NCBI GenBank assembly: GCA_034769895.1
Contig: CM068373.1
Coordinates: forward strand, 198,318,134 to 198,382,133
DNA from: Magicicada septendecula
Lineage: Eukaryota; Arthropoda; Insecta; Hemiptera; Cicadidae
Length of the DNA: 64,000 nt
Direction: 5' to 3'
Under the pieces are notes generated by a model. It was not told the DNA's origin and searched no databases. It was given only the letters and a program-made list of their open reading frames with translations. Below are positions 45,253 through 56,758 of the stretch, piece after piece (positions within the stretch are counted from its first letter, which is position 1; every line of letters begins with the position of its first letter). The position numbers and the translations under genes were made by a program.

Positions 45253-45293
45253 GAAAAATATATAAAAAGAAACTAGTAAAAACAAAAGAAGAA

Positions 45294-45701
45294 GTGGAGA
45301 TGATGAAGCATGGACTAATTAATGAGCTTAATCTATCAATGACCGACCAAAATGAAATAATGAGTCTTAAAAATCAAAGAAGGAACTTAAAAGAAACTTT
45401 AAAAAGGACTCACGACAAAACAGTGAGTAACAAATTTAAAAAGCCTATAAGTAAAATGAATACACCGGAAATACATGATAAGATATCAGTGAGAAGAGCA
45501 ATGATGGAGGTACGAGTAACTTCGTTGAGCAATAACCAAAATGATAAAGTAATTGAGGTAGAAATTGATACTAAAGAACACATGGTATTAGGAGAATTGG
45601 TGTATGAGGTAGCAGAGACCTATATCACAAGGAAGGAAATAATTCTGCACACCAGAAGAATCCGAACGACAAGTGCAGAGGAAATGATGGACTATGGATA
45701 A
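45294..45701 (+). CDS. Second ORF of the array unit, unit 1 (about 135 aa), unrecognised
   Basis: The frame is open from after TAG 45,273 through a GTG at 45,294 and ATGs at 45,300 and 45,303. It begins basic (MKHGLINELNLSMTDQNEIM, then KNQRRNLKETLKRTHDKTVS) and ends with a more folded-looking part (VEIDTKEHMVLGELVYEVAE). It is a different frame from the Gag-like ORF. No protease DSG/DTG, RT or integrase motif is visible. It may be a remnant of the Gag C-terminus or of Pol; I cannot assign it. Confidence 0.35.
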   Translation: MEMMKHGLINELNLSMTDQNEIMSLKNQRRNLKETLKRTHDKTVSNKFKKPISKMNTPEIHDKISVRRAMMEVRVTSLSNNQNDKVIEVEIDTKEHMVLGELVYEVAETYITRKEIILHTRRIRTTSAEEMMDYG

Positions 45702-46741
45702 AAACTAAATATCATACACTATAGAGACAAGGGACTGATTTTCTGAGAAACGACAACAGCAACAAACATTTAAAAAAGAAGGAAAATGATGATAAAGGTA
45801 ATGACCAATGAAGATTTCAAAAAACATGAAAAAATAACCCACCGAATTCTAAAATGAGTAAGGTCATCTTACAGGATACTTTTGAGAATTTATTTTGGAT
45901 CAATAAAGAAGAGAAAGACAGTTAACAACGACAATAAGGGGACAATAATGAAAAGAAGAAAAGAAGTACTTAAAACAAATGAACTTGAAGGAAAAAAATT
46001 GTTGTTTGTAAATGAATAGAGTGATAATAACTATATTTGTAACTGCTAAAATGGGATATTGAAACAGAAGATGCATAACGTAGTGGCTAATGAATCAATT
46101 AACAACGAAATAAAATTAAATGGAAAAGAAGAAGTATACAAAGGATTTTTACCAAAACTGAAAGTAAGTTATATGAAAGTAAGGGGAACTGCTGGGATGC
46201 AATTTATAATAATGAAAAGAAGTAAGAAGACAACGCGATTCCGAGGGCATGTAAAGTAACACAAGAGTTACCATTTTTATGAGAGTGTAGAAAGCTACGG
46301 CGCCACTCAATAATTAATATGATGGGCAGGGGCCAACGAGCACTGTACCATGCACGGGGTGAATGGTCGGGTGAGGAATAGGTCAGAATAGTGCCACTCA
46401 CAGCCGATATGCATTCACCGTGCCATTTCAAGTTAGGGAGGAATTGATAACCCCAATTAAGGAATCCATAGGAACAGGAGAAACCCCAGAGGAAAGGAAC
46501 AATCAGTTGGTAACTAAATAGCCTGTATGAAGAAGATGAAAAGAATTAATATATTACGTAGATTCGCCAAAGAAGAAAGGAAGTTATGCGTACATTATGA
46601 GATAATAACCAACTTAAAAAATTCATCACAACCCAATCCCTGAAACCATAGAAAAAATAAAATATGGAAGTAATAACCACGAATAAAAAGTAACAGCTTA
46701 TTTTTCCCTAAACCCCGGTTTCGAAGAAATAACCATGTCTT
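45702..46741 (+). other. 3' internal part of array unit 1
   Basis: Non-coding or decayed sequence between the second ORF and the polypurine tract, apart from a doubtful 66-codon ORF. A GC-richer 150-bp patch (46,300-46,440) contains 'gtaccatgcacggggtgaat'. It repeats in units 2-4. Confidence 0.4.
46059..46259 (+). CDS. Short ORF in the 3' part of the array unit (66 aa), doubtful
   Basis: Reads KQKMHNVVANESINNEIKLN then EVYKGFLPKLKVSYMKVRGT and a basic end (KRSKKTTRFRGHVK). Identical in units 2-4 (51,060, 56,060 and 61,060). No domain recognised. It may be a non-coding remnant; identity across units reflects overall identity of the array. Confidence 0.2.
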   Translation: MKQKMHNVVANESINNEIKLNGKEEVYKGFLPKLKVSYMKVRGTAGMQFIIMKRSKKTTRFRGHVK

Positions 46742-46751
46742 GGGGAGGGAG
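46742..46751 (+). promoter_or_regulatory. Polypurine tract before LTR 2
   Basis: GGGGAGGGAG followed by caatta and then the LTR start TGTAATG. The same tract precedes LTRs 3, 4 and 5 (51,743, 56,743 and 61,743), as expected for the plus-strand primer of an LTR element. Confidence 0.6.
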
Positions 46752-46757
46752 CAATTA

Positions 46758-49228
46758 TGTAATGTGACATAATGAGAGTCCCAAAACAATTAACAAAAAT
46801 AGTCCAAATAATAATAAAAAAGTCAGAATAAATGAAATCAAGTATGTAACAATTTAAAATAAAAAGTACAGCACAATATTGTGACCAATAATAAACTATG
46901 TATTGTGAAAAAATAAGACAAAACTTATGAAAAATGAATCAGTGTAAAAGTGAAAAGTGAAAGGTGAAAAAACAAGGGTGATCATTTATCACACAGATAA
47001 GACTGTTAAGATTAATGATCCCTATAATTCCATTAAGTGTGAAAAAACCCAAATAATTCAATATAAGTGCCCCAACTCTTATAGGTAATATGAAATGACA
47101 AACATACTAAATGTTAAAGTATGAACAGACAATTGTAATATTGTAACATTGTTTATTGAAAGGTTGTATAATTATTAATCCCATGTTTGTTTTTCTTTAA
47201 TTAGGCCAATGCCAGTAATTGTTAGCATTGATAAACTATGTATAAAAGAATATAAGAAAAATATTAAGCCTGTAGGCAAGAATAGAAAATATGTGTTACG
47301 GCATAATACCAAAACATGCTTAAATAGAGGCCCATAAACAATATAATAATGGTCCATGAATAGAGCCTAATAGTATGAGGATGAAAATGGTATTATGACC
47401 AATTAAATAATTTATGTTATTGTTTGTAAATGAATTAATCAAATCTTGGCCATGAAGGCAACATTTTTAATTAGTATGTTAAGGGTTTTGTATTAGTTAA
47501 TAAACATTGTTAGCATAAGTTAGAGAAAAAATGTAGTAATCATTAAAACAAATGTAATCAGGCAAAAGGTTCAAAACAGAAAACAATTTAATAATTAATG
47601 TATTTTAGACAATAAGTATGAAGTCAAATTTGAGGCCTAGGCCGAACATGAAATATAAAATAAAATAATGTCAGAAATGATTAAGTTATCAAATCAATAT
47701 AATACAATAATAACAAATAAGGATCAAAATTTAATAATGGACAAGTCTTAGAGTAATTGTGTATCAAATGAAATTAATCTAATGAAAATTAAGTATTGTA
47801 TCATAGTGAATGTAAGGGCAGTATTATAGTCCAGATTTATAGATTTTGTAAAGGTGAAAGGACACCTAATATGAAGTTAACTCATACAAAATTATATACC
47901 AAAATATAGACCTTTAAAAAAGGAACAGAAATAAGTAAACCAATTTTAGTTTAAACAAAAATTAACAAGGGAGTATCTTTTGACTGTAAAAACAAGGATA
48001 TAATTTTACAAATAAAAATGACCTCAAGTTCATGAAAACTGACCAATCAAAACCCGAGTTTACTGGTCAAGAAAGCCGTACAAAGACGAGACGAAGGAAG
48101 AATTGTATTGTTAGATGCCACGCTGAAGAGATGAGTCTAATAGCTGACGCTTGTGAAAAAACTAAACCAATCAAGTAATACTCGACTTATGTTATAAAAT
48201 AAACCAGTGAAGTAAGAAAAACACTCCAAGAAAATTATAAAGAATTAATTACTGACCGATGGAAGCAAAACTCTACACCAAAACCACAAAAAGACGCTAG
48301 CGAGGGATTGCTTGCAGTATTCCAGGAACGTAATTATAACTCCGAAGTATTTTCATTACCACAATACACACAGATCAAATTCACTACACCATATAAACAA
48401 TTTACAGTGATAATTGGAATACCCGTTGATCATTAATACAATGATTAATGATAATAACAATTTTATTTAAAACAGAAAATCACTCAACTACATAACTTTG
48501 GTTAGCCGATTAAGCGGCCATCTTGTTTATTATTCTTTTCCCAGTGCCAACAGAGTTCGTTACCGCTGACGGTGAAAACACTTAATATTTTATATTTGTA
48601 AACATTAATAATTCAGTTTTATTATTTCATATGTAATTGTAATGTGTTGTACTCCTTTTTAAAGCATTTTCTGACTTCATAACTAGCCCAAAGAACCCAA
48701 GCCCTGAGATAAATATTTTATATAAAATTTACTTGTAAACCATTGAAGAGCAGATTCGAAGACGAATCGATTATTAAACTGTTAAGGTCGATTCAAGACC
48801 TAACCATTTATGTTTTGATAAATAAGCTAAAAAAAAAATAATGAAAGAAACCAATGATTACCGATTCCAGAATTGTTATTTTATGCGTGAAAATAGAATA
48901 AGAATTTGTTCACAGGCATTAGTGAGTGAGAGCAGGTACGCCGGACGAATATAACCTCGCCAACAACAGTAAAAAAATAAACTAACCTACAACTGGCAAC
49001 ATACTGTTAGCGACTGCCGCTGAGTCAACCAGAAGTGCGGGAAAATTCGAAGGCGCTAGCACACGAATACAAACACTTTCTCTCATAACAACATTATACA
49101 AACTTTATATTAAAGAATTGATTATGTAAAGACAACACTCGTAAAATTGTACACTCTATATGTACGTTATAGAATTGGCGCATACCAACGTGGAGCTTAT
49201 TTTAACCCCAAAACGAATTTACATTACA
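46758..49228 (+). repeat. LTR 2 of the array
   Basis: 2,471 bp between the polypurine tract of unit 1 and the internal region of unit 2. It contains the 17-bp and 71-bp blocks missing in LTR 1, and the 'tagagaaaaa', 'gtattttag' and 'agtattatag' variants typical of the inner LTRs. Confidence 0.7.
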
Positions 49229-49452
49229 AGGTTGCGATTACAACGGGGAGGCATAAGACATATCACAACACAAGCTATTAAAAAGCTATACGTTAAAGAA
49301 TTAAACACGTACACAAAAAAATAAACGTTATAAAGAAATGTTATAGAATTGGCGCCCAGTTGGGCTGAATTAGGAAAAATTACGGACTGTAGTACCACTA
49401 CTAAACAATGCAGTCCACCTAATTTTAGCAGGCGGCCGTTATAAGTCCAGAG

Positions 49453-50007
49453 ATGCATACGAGAGGAGTTTCAAAGAAGATGGCGAAGGACCAGGAGACG
49501 GAAGAAAGTAGACGGGAAGAAGAAACAGCAGAACAACAAGACACTGAAATGGAACAACAGGCGGGTGACGGAATTGAAGCTAGAGGAGCCCTGAGTTCAC
49601 CAGAATTACAGAAATTGATGGATTTCATAACCGAGCAAACTAAACTGACAAATGAAAAATTTGACAGTATTAAAGAAGACAATAAACAAATGAATGAAAA
49701 TTTATTAAGACAAATGAATGAAAAGTTTGACCGAAATGAGGAGAACTTGATGAAACAGATAGATGAGAAAATAGACAGTACAAATGAAAGTACTAAAGAA
49801 AGTTTAAGACAAATCAAGGAAGATAATAGACAAATGAATGAGAGTTTGGAAAATAAAATTGAGAAAATCAGTGTAAAGTTAGACAGCACCAATGAAAGTA
49901 TTAAGAGAGAGTTAAGGGAACTTATAAATGTGAAGATTGAAGACGTCAGAAAGACACTTAGCCAGAGGATGGAAGTACACAAGGATGAAAACTTGGAAGA
50001 ACAATAG
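49453..50007 (+). CDS. Gag-like coiled-coil protein, unit 2
   Basis: Same as unit 1 except one replacement in the coiled coil (KIEKISVKLD instead of ISEKLD). Frame intact over 184 codons. The conserved length with few replacements shows either constraint or very recent copying; near-identity at non-coding sites favours recent copying. Confidence 0.58.
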   Translation: MHTRGVSKKMAKDQETEESRREEETAEQQDTEMEQQAGDGIEARGALSSPELQKLMDFITEQTKLTNEKFDSIKEDNKQMNENLLRQMNEKFDRNEENLMKQIDEKIDSTNESTKESLRQIKEDNRQMNESLENKIEKISVKLDSTNESIKRELRELINVKIEDVRKTLSQRMEVHKDENLEEQ

Positions 50008-50294
50008 CTGTCAATAAATGATAGAAGTAAAATGAAGGTAGAAGAAATAACAAACAATAACAATATGGAACAATTGAATCCGGAAATTGAAGAAGATAGT
50101 AGGAAGGGAATAGAGAATAAAGAAGACTCAAGTGTATTGTTTTCGGAAAACAGAAATAACGAAAACAAAGAGAAAATTAAGCACATAGAAACCAACCGTA
50201 GAGAAGTAAAGAAGGACCAAATAATTAAGAAGATTAAGAAAACAAATATATAGGAAAAATATATAAAAAGAAACTAGTAAAAACAAAAGAAGAA

Positions 50295-50702
50295 GTGGAG
50301 ATGATGAAGCATGGACTAATTAATGAGCTTAATCTATCAATGACCGACCAAAATGAAATAATGAGTCTTAAAAATCAAAGAAGGAACTTAAAAGAAACTT
50401 TAAAAAGGACTCACGACAAAACAGTGAGTAACAAATTTAAAAAGCCTATAAGTAAAATGAATACACCGGAAATACATGATAAGATATCAGTGAGAAGAGC
50501 AATGATGGAGGTACGAGTAACTTCGTTGAGCAATAACCAAAATGATAAAGTAATTGAGGTAGAAATTGATACTAAAGAACACATGGTATTAGGAGAATTG
50601 GTGTATGAGGTAGCAGAGACCTATATCACAAGGAAGGAAATAATTCTGCACACCAGAAGAATCCGAACGACAAGTGCAGAGGAAATGATGGACTATGGAT
50701 AA
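50295..50702 (+). CDS. Second ORF, unit 2
   Basis: Identical at protein level to unit 1, ending EEMMDYG. Confidence 0.33.
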   Translation: MEMMKHGLINELNLSMTDQNEIMSLKNQRRNLKETLKRTHDKTVSNKFKKPISKMNTPEIHDKISVRRAMMEVRVTSLSNNQNDKVIEVEIDTKEHMVLGELVYEVAETYITRKEIILHTRRIRTTSAEEMMDYG

Positions 50703-51758
50703 AAACTAAATATCATACACTATAGAGACAAGGGACTGATTTTCTGAGAAACGACAACAGCAACAAACATTTAAAAAAGAAGGAAAATGATGATAAAGGT
50801 AATGACCAATGAAGATTTCAAAAAACATGAAAAAATAACCCACCGAATTCTAAAATGAGTAAGGTCATCTTACAGGATACTTTTGAGAATTTATTTTGGA
50901 TCAATAAAGAAGAGAAAGACAGTTAACAACGACAATAAGGGGACAATAATGAAAAGAAGAAAAGAAGTACTTAAAACAAATGAACTTGAAGGAAAAAAAT
51001 TGTTGTTTGTAAATGAATAGAGTGATAATAACTATATTTGTAACTGCTAAAATGGGATATTGAAACAGAAGATGCATAACGTAGTGGCTAATGAATCAAT
51101 TAACAACGAAATAAAATTAAATGGAAAAGAAGAAGTATACAAAGGATTTTTACCAAAACTGAAAGTAAGTTATATGAAAGTAAGGGGAACTGCTGGGATG
51201 CAATTTATAATAATGAAAAGAAGTAAGAAGACAACGCGATTCCGAGGGCATGTAAAGTAACACAAGAGTTACCATTTTTATGAGAGTGTAGAAAGCTACG
51301 GCGCCACTCAATAATTAATATGATGGGCAGGGGCCAACGAGCACTGTACCATGCACGGGGTGAATGGTCGGGTGAGGAATAGGTCAGAATAGTGCCACTC
51401 ACAGCCGATATGCATTCACCGTGCCATTTCAAGTTAGGGAGGAATTGATAACCCCAATTAAGGAATCCATAGGAACAGGAGAAACCCCAGAGGAAAGGAA
51501 CAATCAGTTGGTAACTAAATAGCCTGTATGAAGAAGATGAAAAGAATTAATATATTACGTAGATTCGCCAAAGAAGAAAGGAAGTTATGCGTACATTATG
51601 AGATAATAACCAACTTAAAAAATTCATCACAACCCAATCCCTGAAACCATAGAAAAAATAAAATATGGAAGTAATAACCACGAATAAAAAGTAACAGCTT
51701 ATTTTTCCCTAAACCCCGGTTTCGAAGAAATAACCATGTCTTGGGGAGGGAGCAATTA

Positions 51759-54227
51759 TGTAATGTGACATAATGAGAGTCCCAAAACAATTAACAAAAA
51801 TAGTCCAAATAATAATAAAAAAGTCAGAATAAATGAAATCAAGTATGTAACAATTTAAAATAAAAAGTACAGCACAATATTGTGACCAATAATAAACTAT
51901 GTAATGTGAAAAAATAAGACAAAACTTATGAAAAATGAATCAGTGTAAAAGTGAAAAGTGAAAGGTGAAAAAACAAGGGTGATCATTAATCACACAGATA
52001 AGACTGTTAAGATAAATGATCCCTATAATTCCATTAAGTGTGAAAAAACCCAAATAATTCAATATAAGTGCCCCAACTCTTATAGGTAATATGAAATGAC
52101 AAACATACTAAATGTTAAAGTATGAACAGACAATTGTAATATTGTAACATTGTTTATTGAAAGGTTGTATAATTATTAATCCCATGTTTGTTTTTCTTTA
52201 ATTAGGCCAATGCCAGTAATTGTTAGCATTGATAAACTATGTATAAAAGAATATAAGAAAAATATTAAGCCTGTAGGCAAGAATAGAAAATATGTGTTAC
52301 GGCATAATACCAAAACATGCTTAAATAGAGGCCCATAAACAATATAATAATGGTCCATGAATAGAGCCTAATAGTATGAGGATGAAAATGGTATTATGAC
52401 CAATTAAATAATTTATGTTATTGTTTGTAAATGAATTAATCAAATCTTGGCCATGAAGGCAACATTTTTAATTAGTATGTTAAGGGTTTTGTATTAGTTA
52501 ATAAACATTGTTAGCATAAGTTAGAGAAAAATTGTAGTAATCATTAAAACAAATGTAATCAGGCAAAAGGTTCAAAACAGAAAACAATTTAATAATTAAT
52601 GTATTTTAGACAATAAGTATGAAGTCAAATTTGAGGCCTAGGCCGAACATGAAATATAAAATAAAATAATGTCAGAAATGATTAAGTTATCAAATCAATA
52701 TAATACAATAATAACAAATAAGGATCAAAATTTAATAATGGACAAGTCTTAGAGTAATTGTGTATCAAATGAAATTAATCTAATGAAAATTAAGTATTGT
52801 ATCATAGTGAATGTAAGGGCAGTATTATAGTCCAGATTTATAGATTTTGTAAAGGTGAAAGGACACCTAATATGAAGTTAACTCATACAAAATTATATAC
52901 CAAAATATAGACCTTTAAAAAAGGAACAGAAATAAGTAAACCAATTTTAGTTTAAACAAAAATTAACAAGGGAGTATCTTTTGACTGTAAAAACAAGGAT
53001 ATAATTTTACAAATAAAAATGACCTCAAGTTCATGAAAACTGACCAATCAAAACCCGAGTTTACTGGTCAAGAAAGCCGTACAAAGACGAGACGAAGGAA
53101 GAATTGTATTGTTAGATGCCACGCTGAAGAGATGAGTCTAATAGCTGACGCTTGTGAAAAAACTAAACCAATCAAGTAATACTCGACTTATGTTATAAAA
53201 TAAACCAGTGAAGTAAGAAAAACACTCCAAGAAAATTATAAAGAATTAATTACTGACCGATGGAAGCAAAACTCTACACCAAAACCACAAAAAGACGCTA
53301 GCGAGGGATTGCTTGCAGTATTCCAGGAACGTAATTATAACTCCGAAGTATTTTCATTACCACAATACACACAGATCAAATTCACTACACCATATAAACA
53401 ATTTACAGTGATAATTGGAATACCCGTTGATCATTAATACAATGATTAATGATAATAACAATTTTATTTAAAACAGAAAATCACTCAACTACATAACTTT
53501 GGTTAGCCGATTAAGCGGCCATCTTGTTTATTATTCTATTCCCAGTGCCAACAGAGTTCGTTACCGCTGACGGTGAAAACACTTAATATTTTATATTTGT
53601 AAACATTAATAATTCAGTTTTATTATTTCATATGTAATTGTAATGTGTTGTACTCCTTTTTAAAGCATTTTCTGACTTCATAACTAGCCCAAAGAACCCA
53701 AGCCCTGAAATAAATATTTTATATAAAATTTACTTGTAAACCATTGAAGAGCAGATTCGAAGACGAATCGATTATTAAACTGTTAAGGTCGATTCAAGAC
53801 CTAACCATTTATGTTTTGATAAATAAGCTAAAAAAAAAATAATGAAAGAAACCAATGATTACCGATTCCAGAATTGTTATTTTATGCGTGAAAATAGAAT
53901 AAGAATTTGTTCACAGGCATTAGTGAGTGAGAGCAGGTACGCCGGACGAATATAACCTCGCCAACAACAGAAAAAATAAACTAACCTACAACTGGCAACA
54001 TACTGTTAGCGACTGCCGCTGAGTCAACCAGAAGTTGGGGAAAATTCGAAGGCGCTAGCACACGAATACAAACACTTTCTCTCATAACAACATTATACAA
54101 ACTTTATATTAAAGAATTGATTATGTAAAGACAACACTCGTAAAATTGTACACTCTATATGTACGTTATAGAATTGGCGCATACCAACGTGGAGCTTATT
54201 TTAACCCCAAAACGAATTTACATTACA
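51759..54227 (+). repeat. LTR 3 of the array
   Basis: 2,469 bp, inner-type variants as in LTR 2. Toward its right end it has 'caacagaaaaaataaac' (shorter than in LTRs 1 and 2) and 'gaagttgggg', both shared with LTR 4. Confidence 0.7.
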
Positions 54228-54452
54228 AGGTTGCGATTACAACGGGGAGGCATAAGACATATCACAACACAAGCTATTAAAAAGCTATACGTTAAAGAAT
54301 TAAACACGTACACAAAAAAATAAACGTTATAAAGAAATGTTATAGAATTGGCGCCCAGGTTGGGCTGAATTAGGAAAAATTACGGACTGTAGTACCACTA
54401 TTAAACAATGCAGTCCACCTAATTTTAGCAGGCGGCCGTTATAAGTCCAGAG

Positions 54453-55007
54453 ATGCATACGAGAGGAGTTTCAAAGAAGATGGCGAAGGACCAGGAGACG
54501 GAAGAAAGTAGACGGGAAGAAGAAACAGCAGAACAACAAGACACTGAAATGGAACAACAGGCGGGTGACGGAATTGAAGCTAGAGGAGCCCTGAGTTCAC
54601 CAGAATTACAGAAATTGATGGATTTCATAACCGAACAAACTAAACTGACAAATGAAAAATTTGACAGTATTAAAGAAGACAATAAACAAATGAATGAAAA
54701 TTTATTAAGACAAATGAATGAAAAGTTTGACCGAAATGAGGAGAACTTGATGAAACAGATAGATGAGAAAATAGACAGTACAAACGAAAGTACTAAAGAA
54801 AGTTTAAGACAAATCAAGGAAGATAATAGACAAATGAATGAGAGTTTGGAAAATAAAATTGAGAAAATCAGTGAAAAGTTAGACAGCACCAATGAAAGTA
54901 TTAAGAGAGAGTTAAGGGAACTTATAAATGTGAAGATTGAAGACGTCAGAAAGACACTTAGCCAGAGGATGGAAGTACACAAGGATGAAAACTTGGAAGA
55001 ACAATAG
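54453..55007 (+). CDS. Gag-like coiled-coil protein, unit 3
   Basis: Protein identical to unit 1. DNA differs silently at 'gaacaaactaaa' (gag in units 1 and 2) and 'acaaacgaaag'. Confidence 0.58.
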   Translation: MHTRGVSKKMAKDQETEESRREEETAEQQDTEMEQQAGDGIEARGALSSPELQKLMDFITEQTKLTNEKFDSIKEDNKQMNENLLRQMNEKFDRNEENLMKQIDEKIDSTNESTKESLRQIKEDNRQMNESLENKIEKISEKLDSTNESIKRELRELINVKIEDVRKTLSQRMEVHKDENLEEQ

Positions 55008-55294
55008 CTGTCAATAAATGATAGAAGTAAAATGAAGGTAGAAGAAATAACAAACAATAACAATATGGAACAATTGAATCCGGAAATTGAAGAAGATAGT
55101 AGGAAGGGAATAGAGAATAAAGAAGACTCAAGTGTATTGTTTTCGGAAAACAGAAATAACGAAAACAAAGAGAAAATTAAGCACATAGAAACCAACCGTA
55201 GAGAAGTAAAGAAGGACCAAATAATTAAGAAGATTAAGAAAACAAATATATAGGAAAAATATATAAAAAGAAACTAGTAAAAACAAAAGAAGAA

Positions 55295-55702
55295 GTGGAG
55301 ATGATGAAGCATGGACTAATTAATGAGCTTAATCTATCAATGACCGACCAAAATGAAATAATGAGTCTTAAAAATCAAAGAAGGAACTTAAAAGAAACTT
55401 TAAAAAGGACTCACGACAAAACAGTGAGTAACAAATTTAAAAAGCCTATAAGTAAAATGAATACACCGGAAATACATGATAAGATATCAGTGAGAAGAGC
55501 AATGATGGAGGTACGAGTAACTTCGTTGAGCAATAACCAAAATGATAAAGTAATTGAGGTAGAAATTGATACTAAAGAACACATGGTATTAGGAGAATTG
55601 GTGTATGAGGTAGCAGAGACCTATATCACAAGGAAGGAAATAATTCTGCACACCAGAAGAATCCGAACGACAAGTGCAGAGGAAATGATGGACCATGGAT
55701 AA
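55295..55702 (+). CDS. Second ORF, unit 3
   Basis: As unit 1 but ends EEMMDHG, a change shared with unit 4. Confidence 0.33.
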   Translation: MEMMKHGLINELNLSMTDQNEIMSLKNQRRNLKETLKRTHDKTVSNKFKKPISKMNTPEIHDKISVRRAMMEVRVTSLSNNQNDKVIEVEIDTKEHMVLGELVYEVAETYITRKEIILHTRRIRTTSAEEMMDHG

Positions 55703-56758
55703 AAACTAAATATCATACACTATAGAGACAAGGGACTGATTTTCTGAGAAACGACAACAGCAACAAACATTTAAAAAAGAAGGAAAATGATGATAAAGGT
55801 AATGACCAATGAAGATTTCAAAAAACATGAAAAAATAACCCACCGAATTCTAAAATGAGTAAGGTCATCTTACAGGATACTTTTGAGAATTTATTTTGGA
55901 TCAATAAAGAAGAGAAAGACAGTTAACAACGACAATAAGGGGACAATAATGAAAAGAAGAAAAGAAGTACTTAAAACAAATGAACTTGAAGGAAAAAAAT
56001 TGTTGTTTGTAAATGAATAGAGTGATAATAACTATATTTGTAACTGCTAAAATGGGATATTGAAACAGAAGATGCATAACGTAGTGGCTAATGAATCAAT
56101 TAACAACGAAATAAAATTAAATGGAAAAGAAGAAGTATACAAAGGATTTTTACCAAAACTGAAAGTAAGTTATATGAAAGTAAGGGGAACTGCTGGGATG
56201 CAATTTATAATAATGAAAAGAAGTAAGAAGACAACGCGATTCCGAGGGCATGTAAAGTAACACAAGAGTTACCATTTTTATGAGAGTGTAGAAAGCTACG
56301 GCGCCACTCAATAATTAATATGATGGGCAGGGGCCAACGAGCACTGTACCATGCACGGGGTGAATGGTCGGGTGAGGAATAGGTCAGAATAGTGCCACTC
56401 ACAGCCGATATGCATTCACCGTGCCATTTCAAGTTAGGGAGGAATTGATAACCCCAATTAAGGAATCCATAGGAACAGGAGAAACCCCAGAGGAAAGGAA
56501 CAATCAGTTGGTAACTAAATAGCCTGTATGAAGAAGATGAAAAGAATTAATATATTACGTAGATTCGCCAAAGAAGAAAGGAAGTTATGCGTACATTATG
56601 AGATAATAACCAACTTAAAAAATTCATCACAACCCAATCCCTGAAACCATAGAAAAAATAAAATATGGAAGTAATAACCACGAATAAAAAGTAACAGCTT
56701 ATTTTTCCCTGAACCCCGGTTTCGAAGAAATAACCATGTCTTGGGGAGGGAGCAATTA

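Noticed and set aside
45294..45701. Protease or reverse transcriptase in the array unit
   Set aside because: No D(S/T)G, YxDD or HHCC-like motif can be found in any frame of the internal region.
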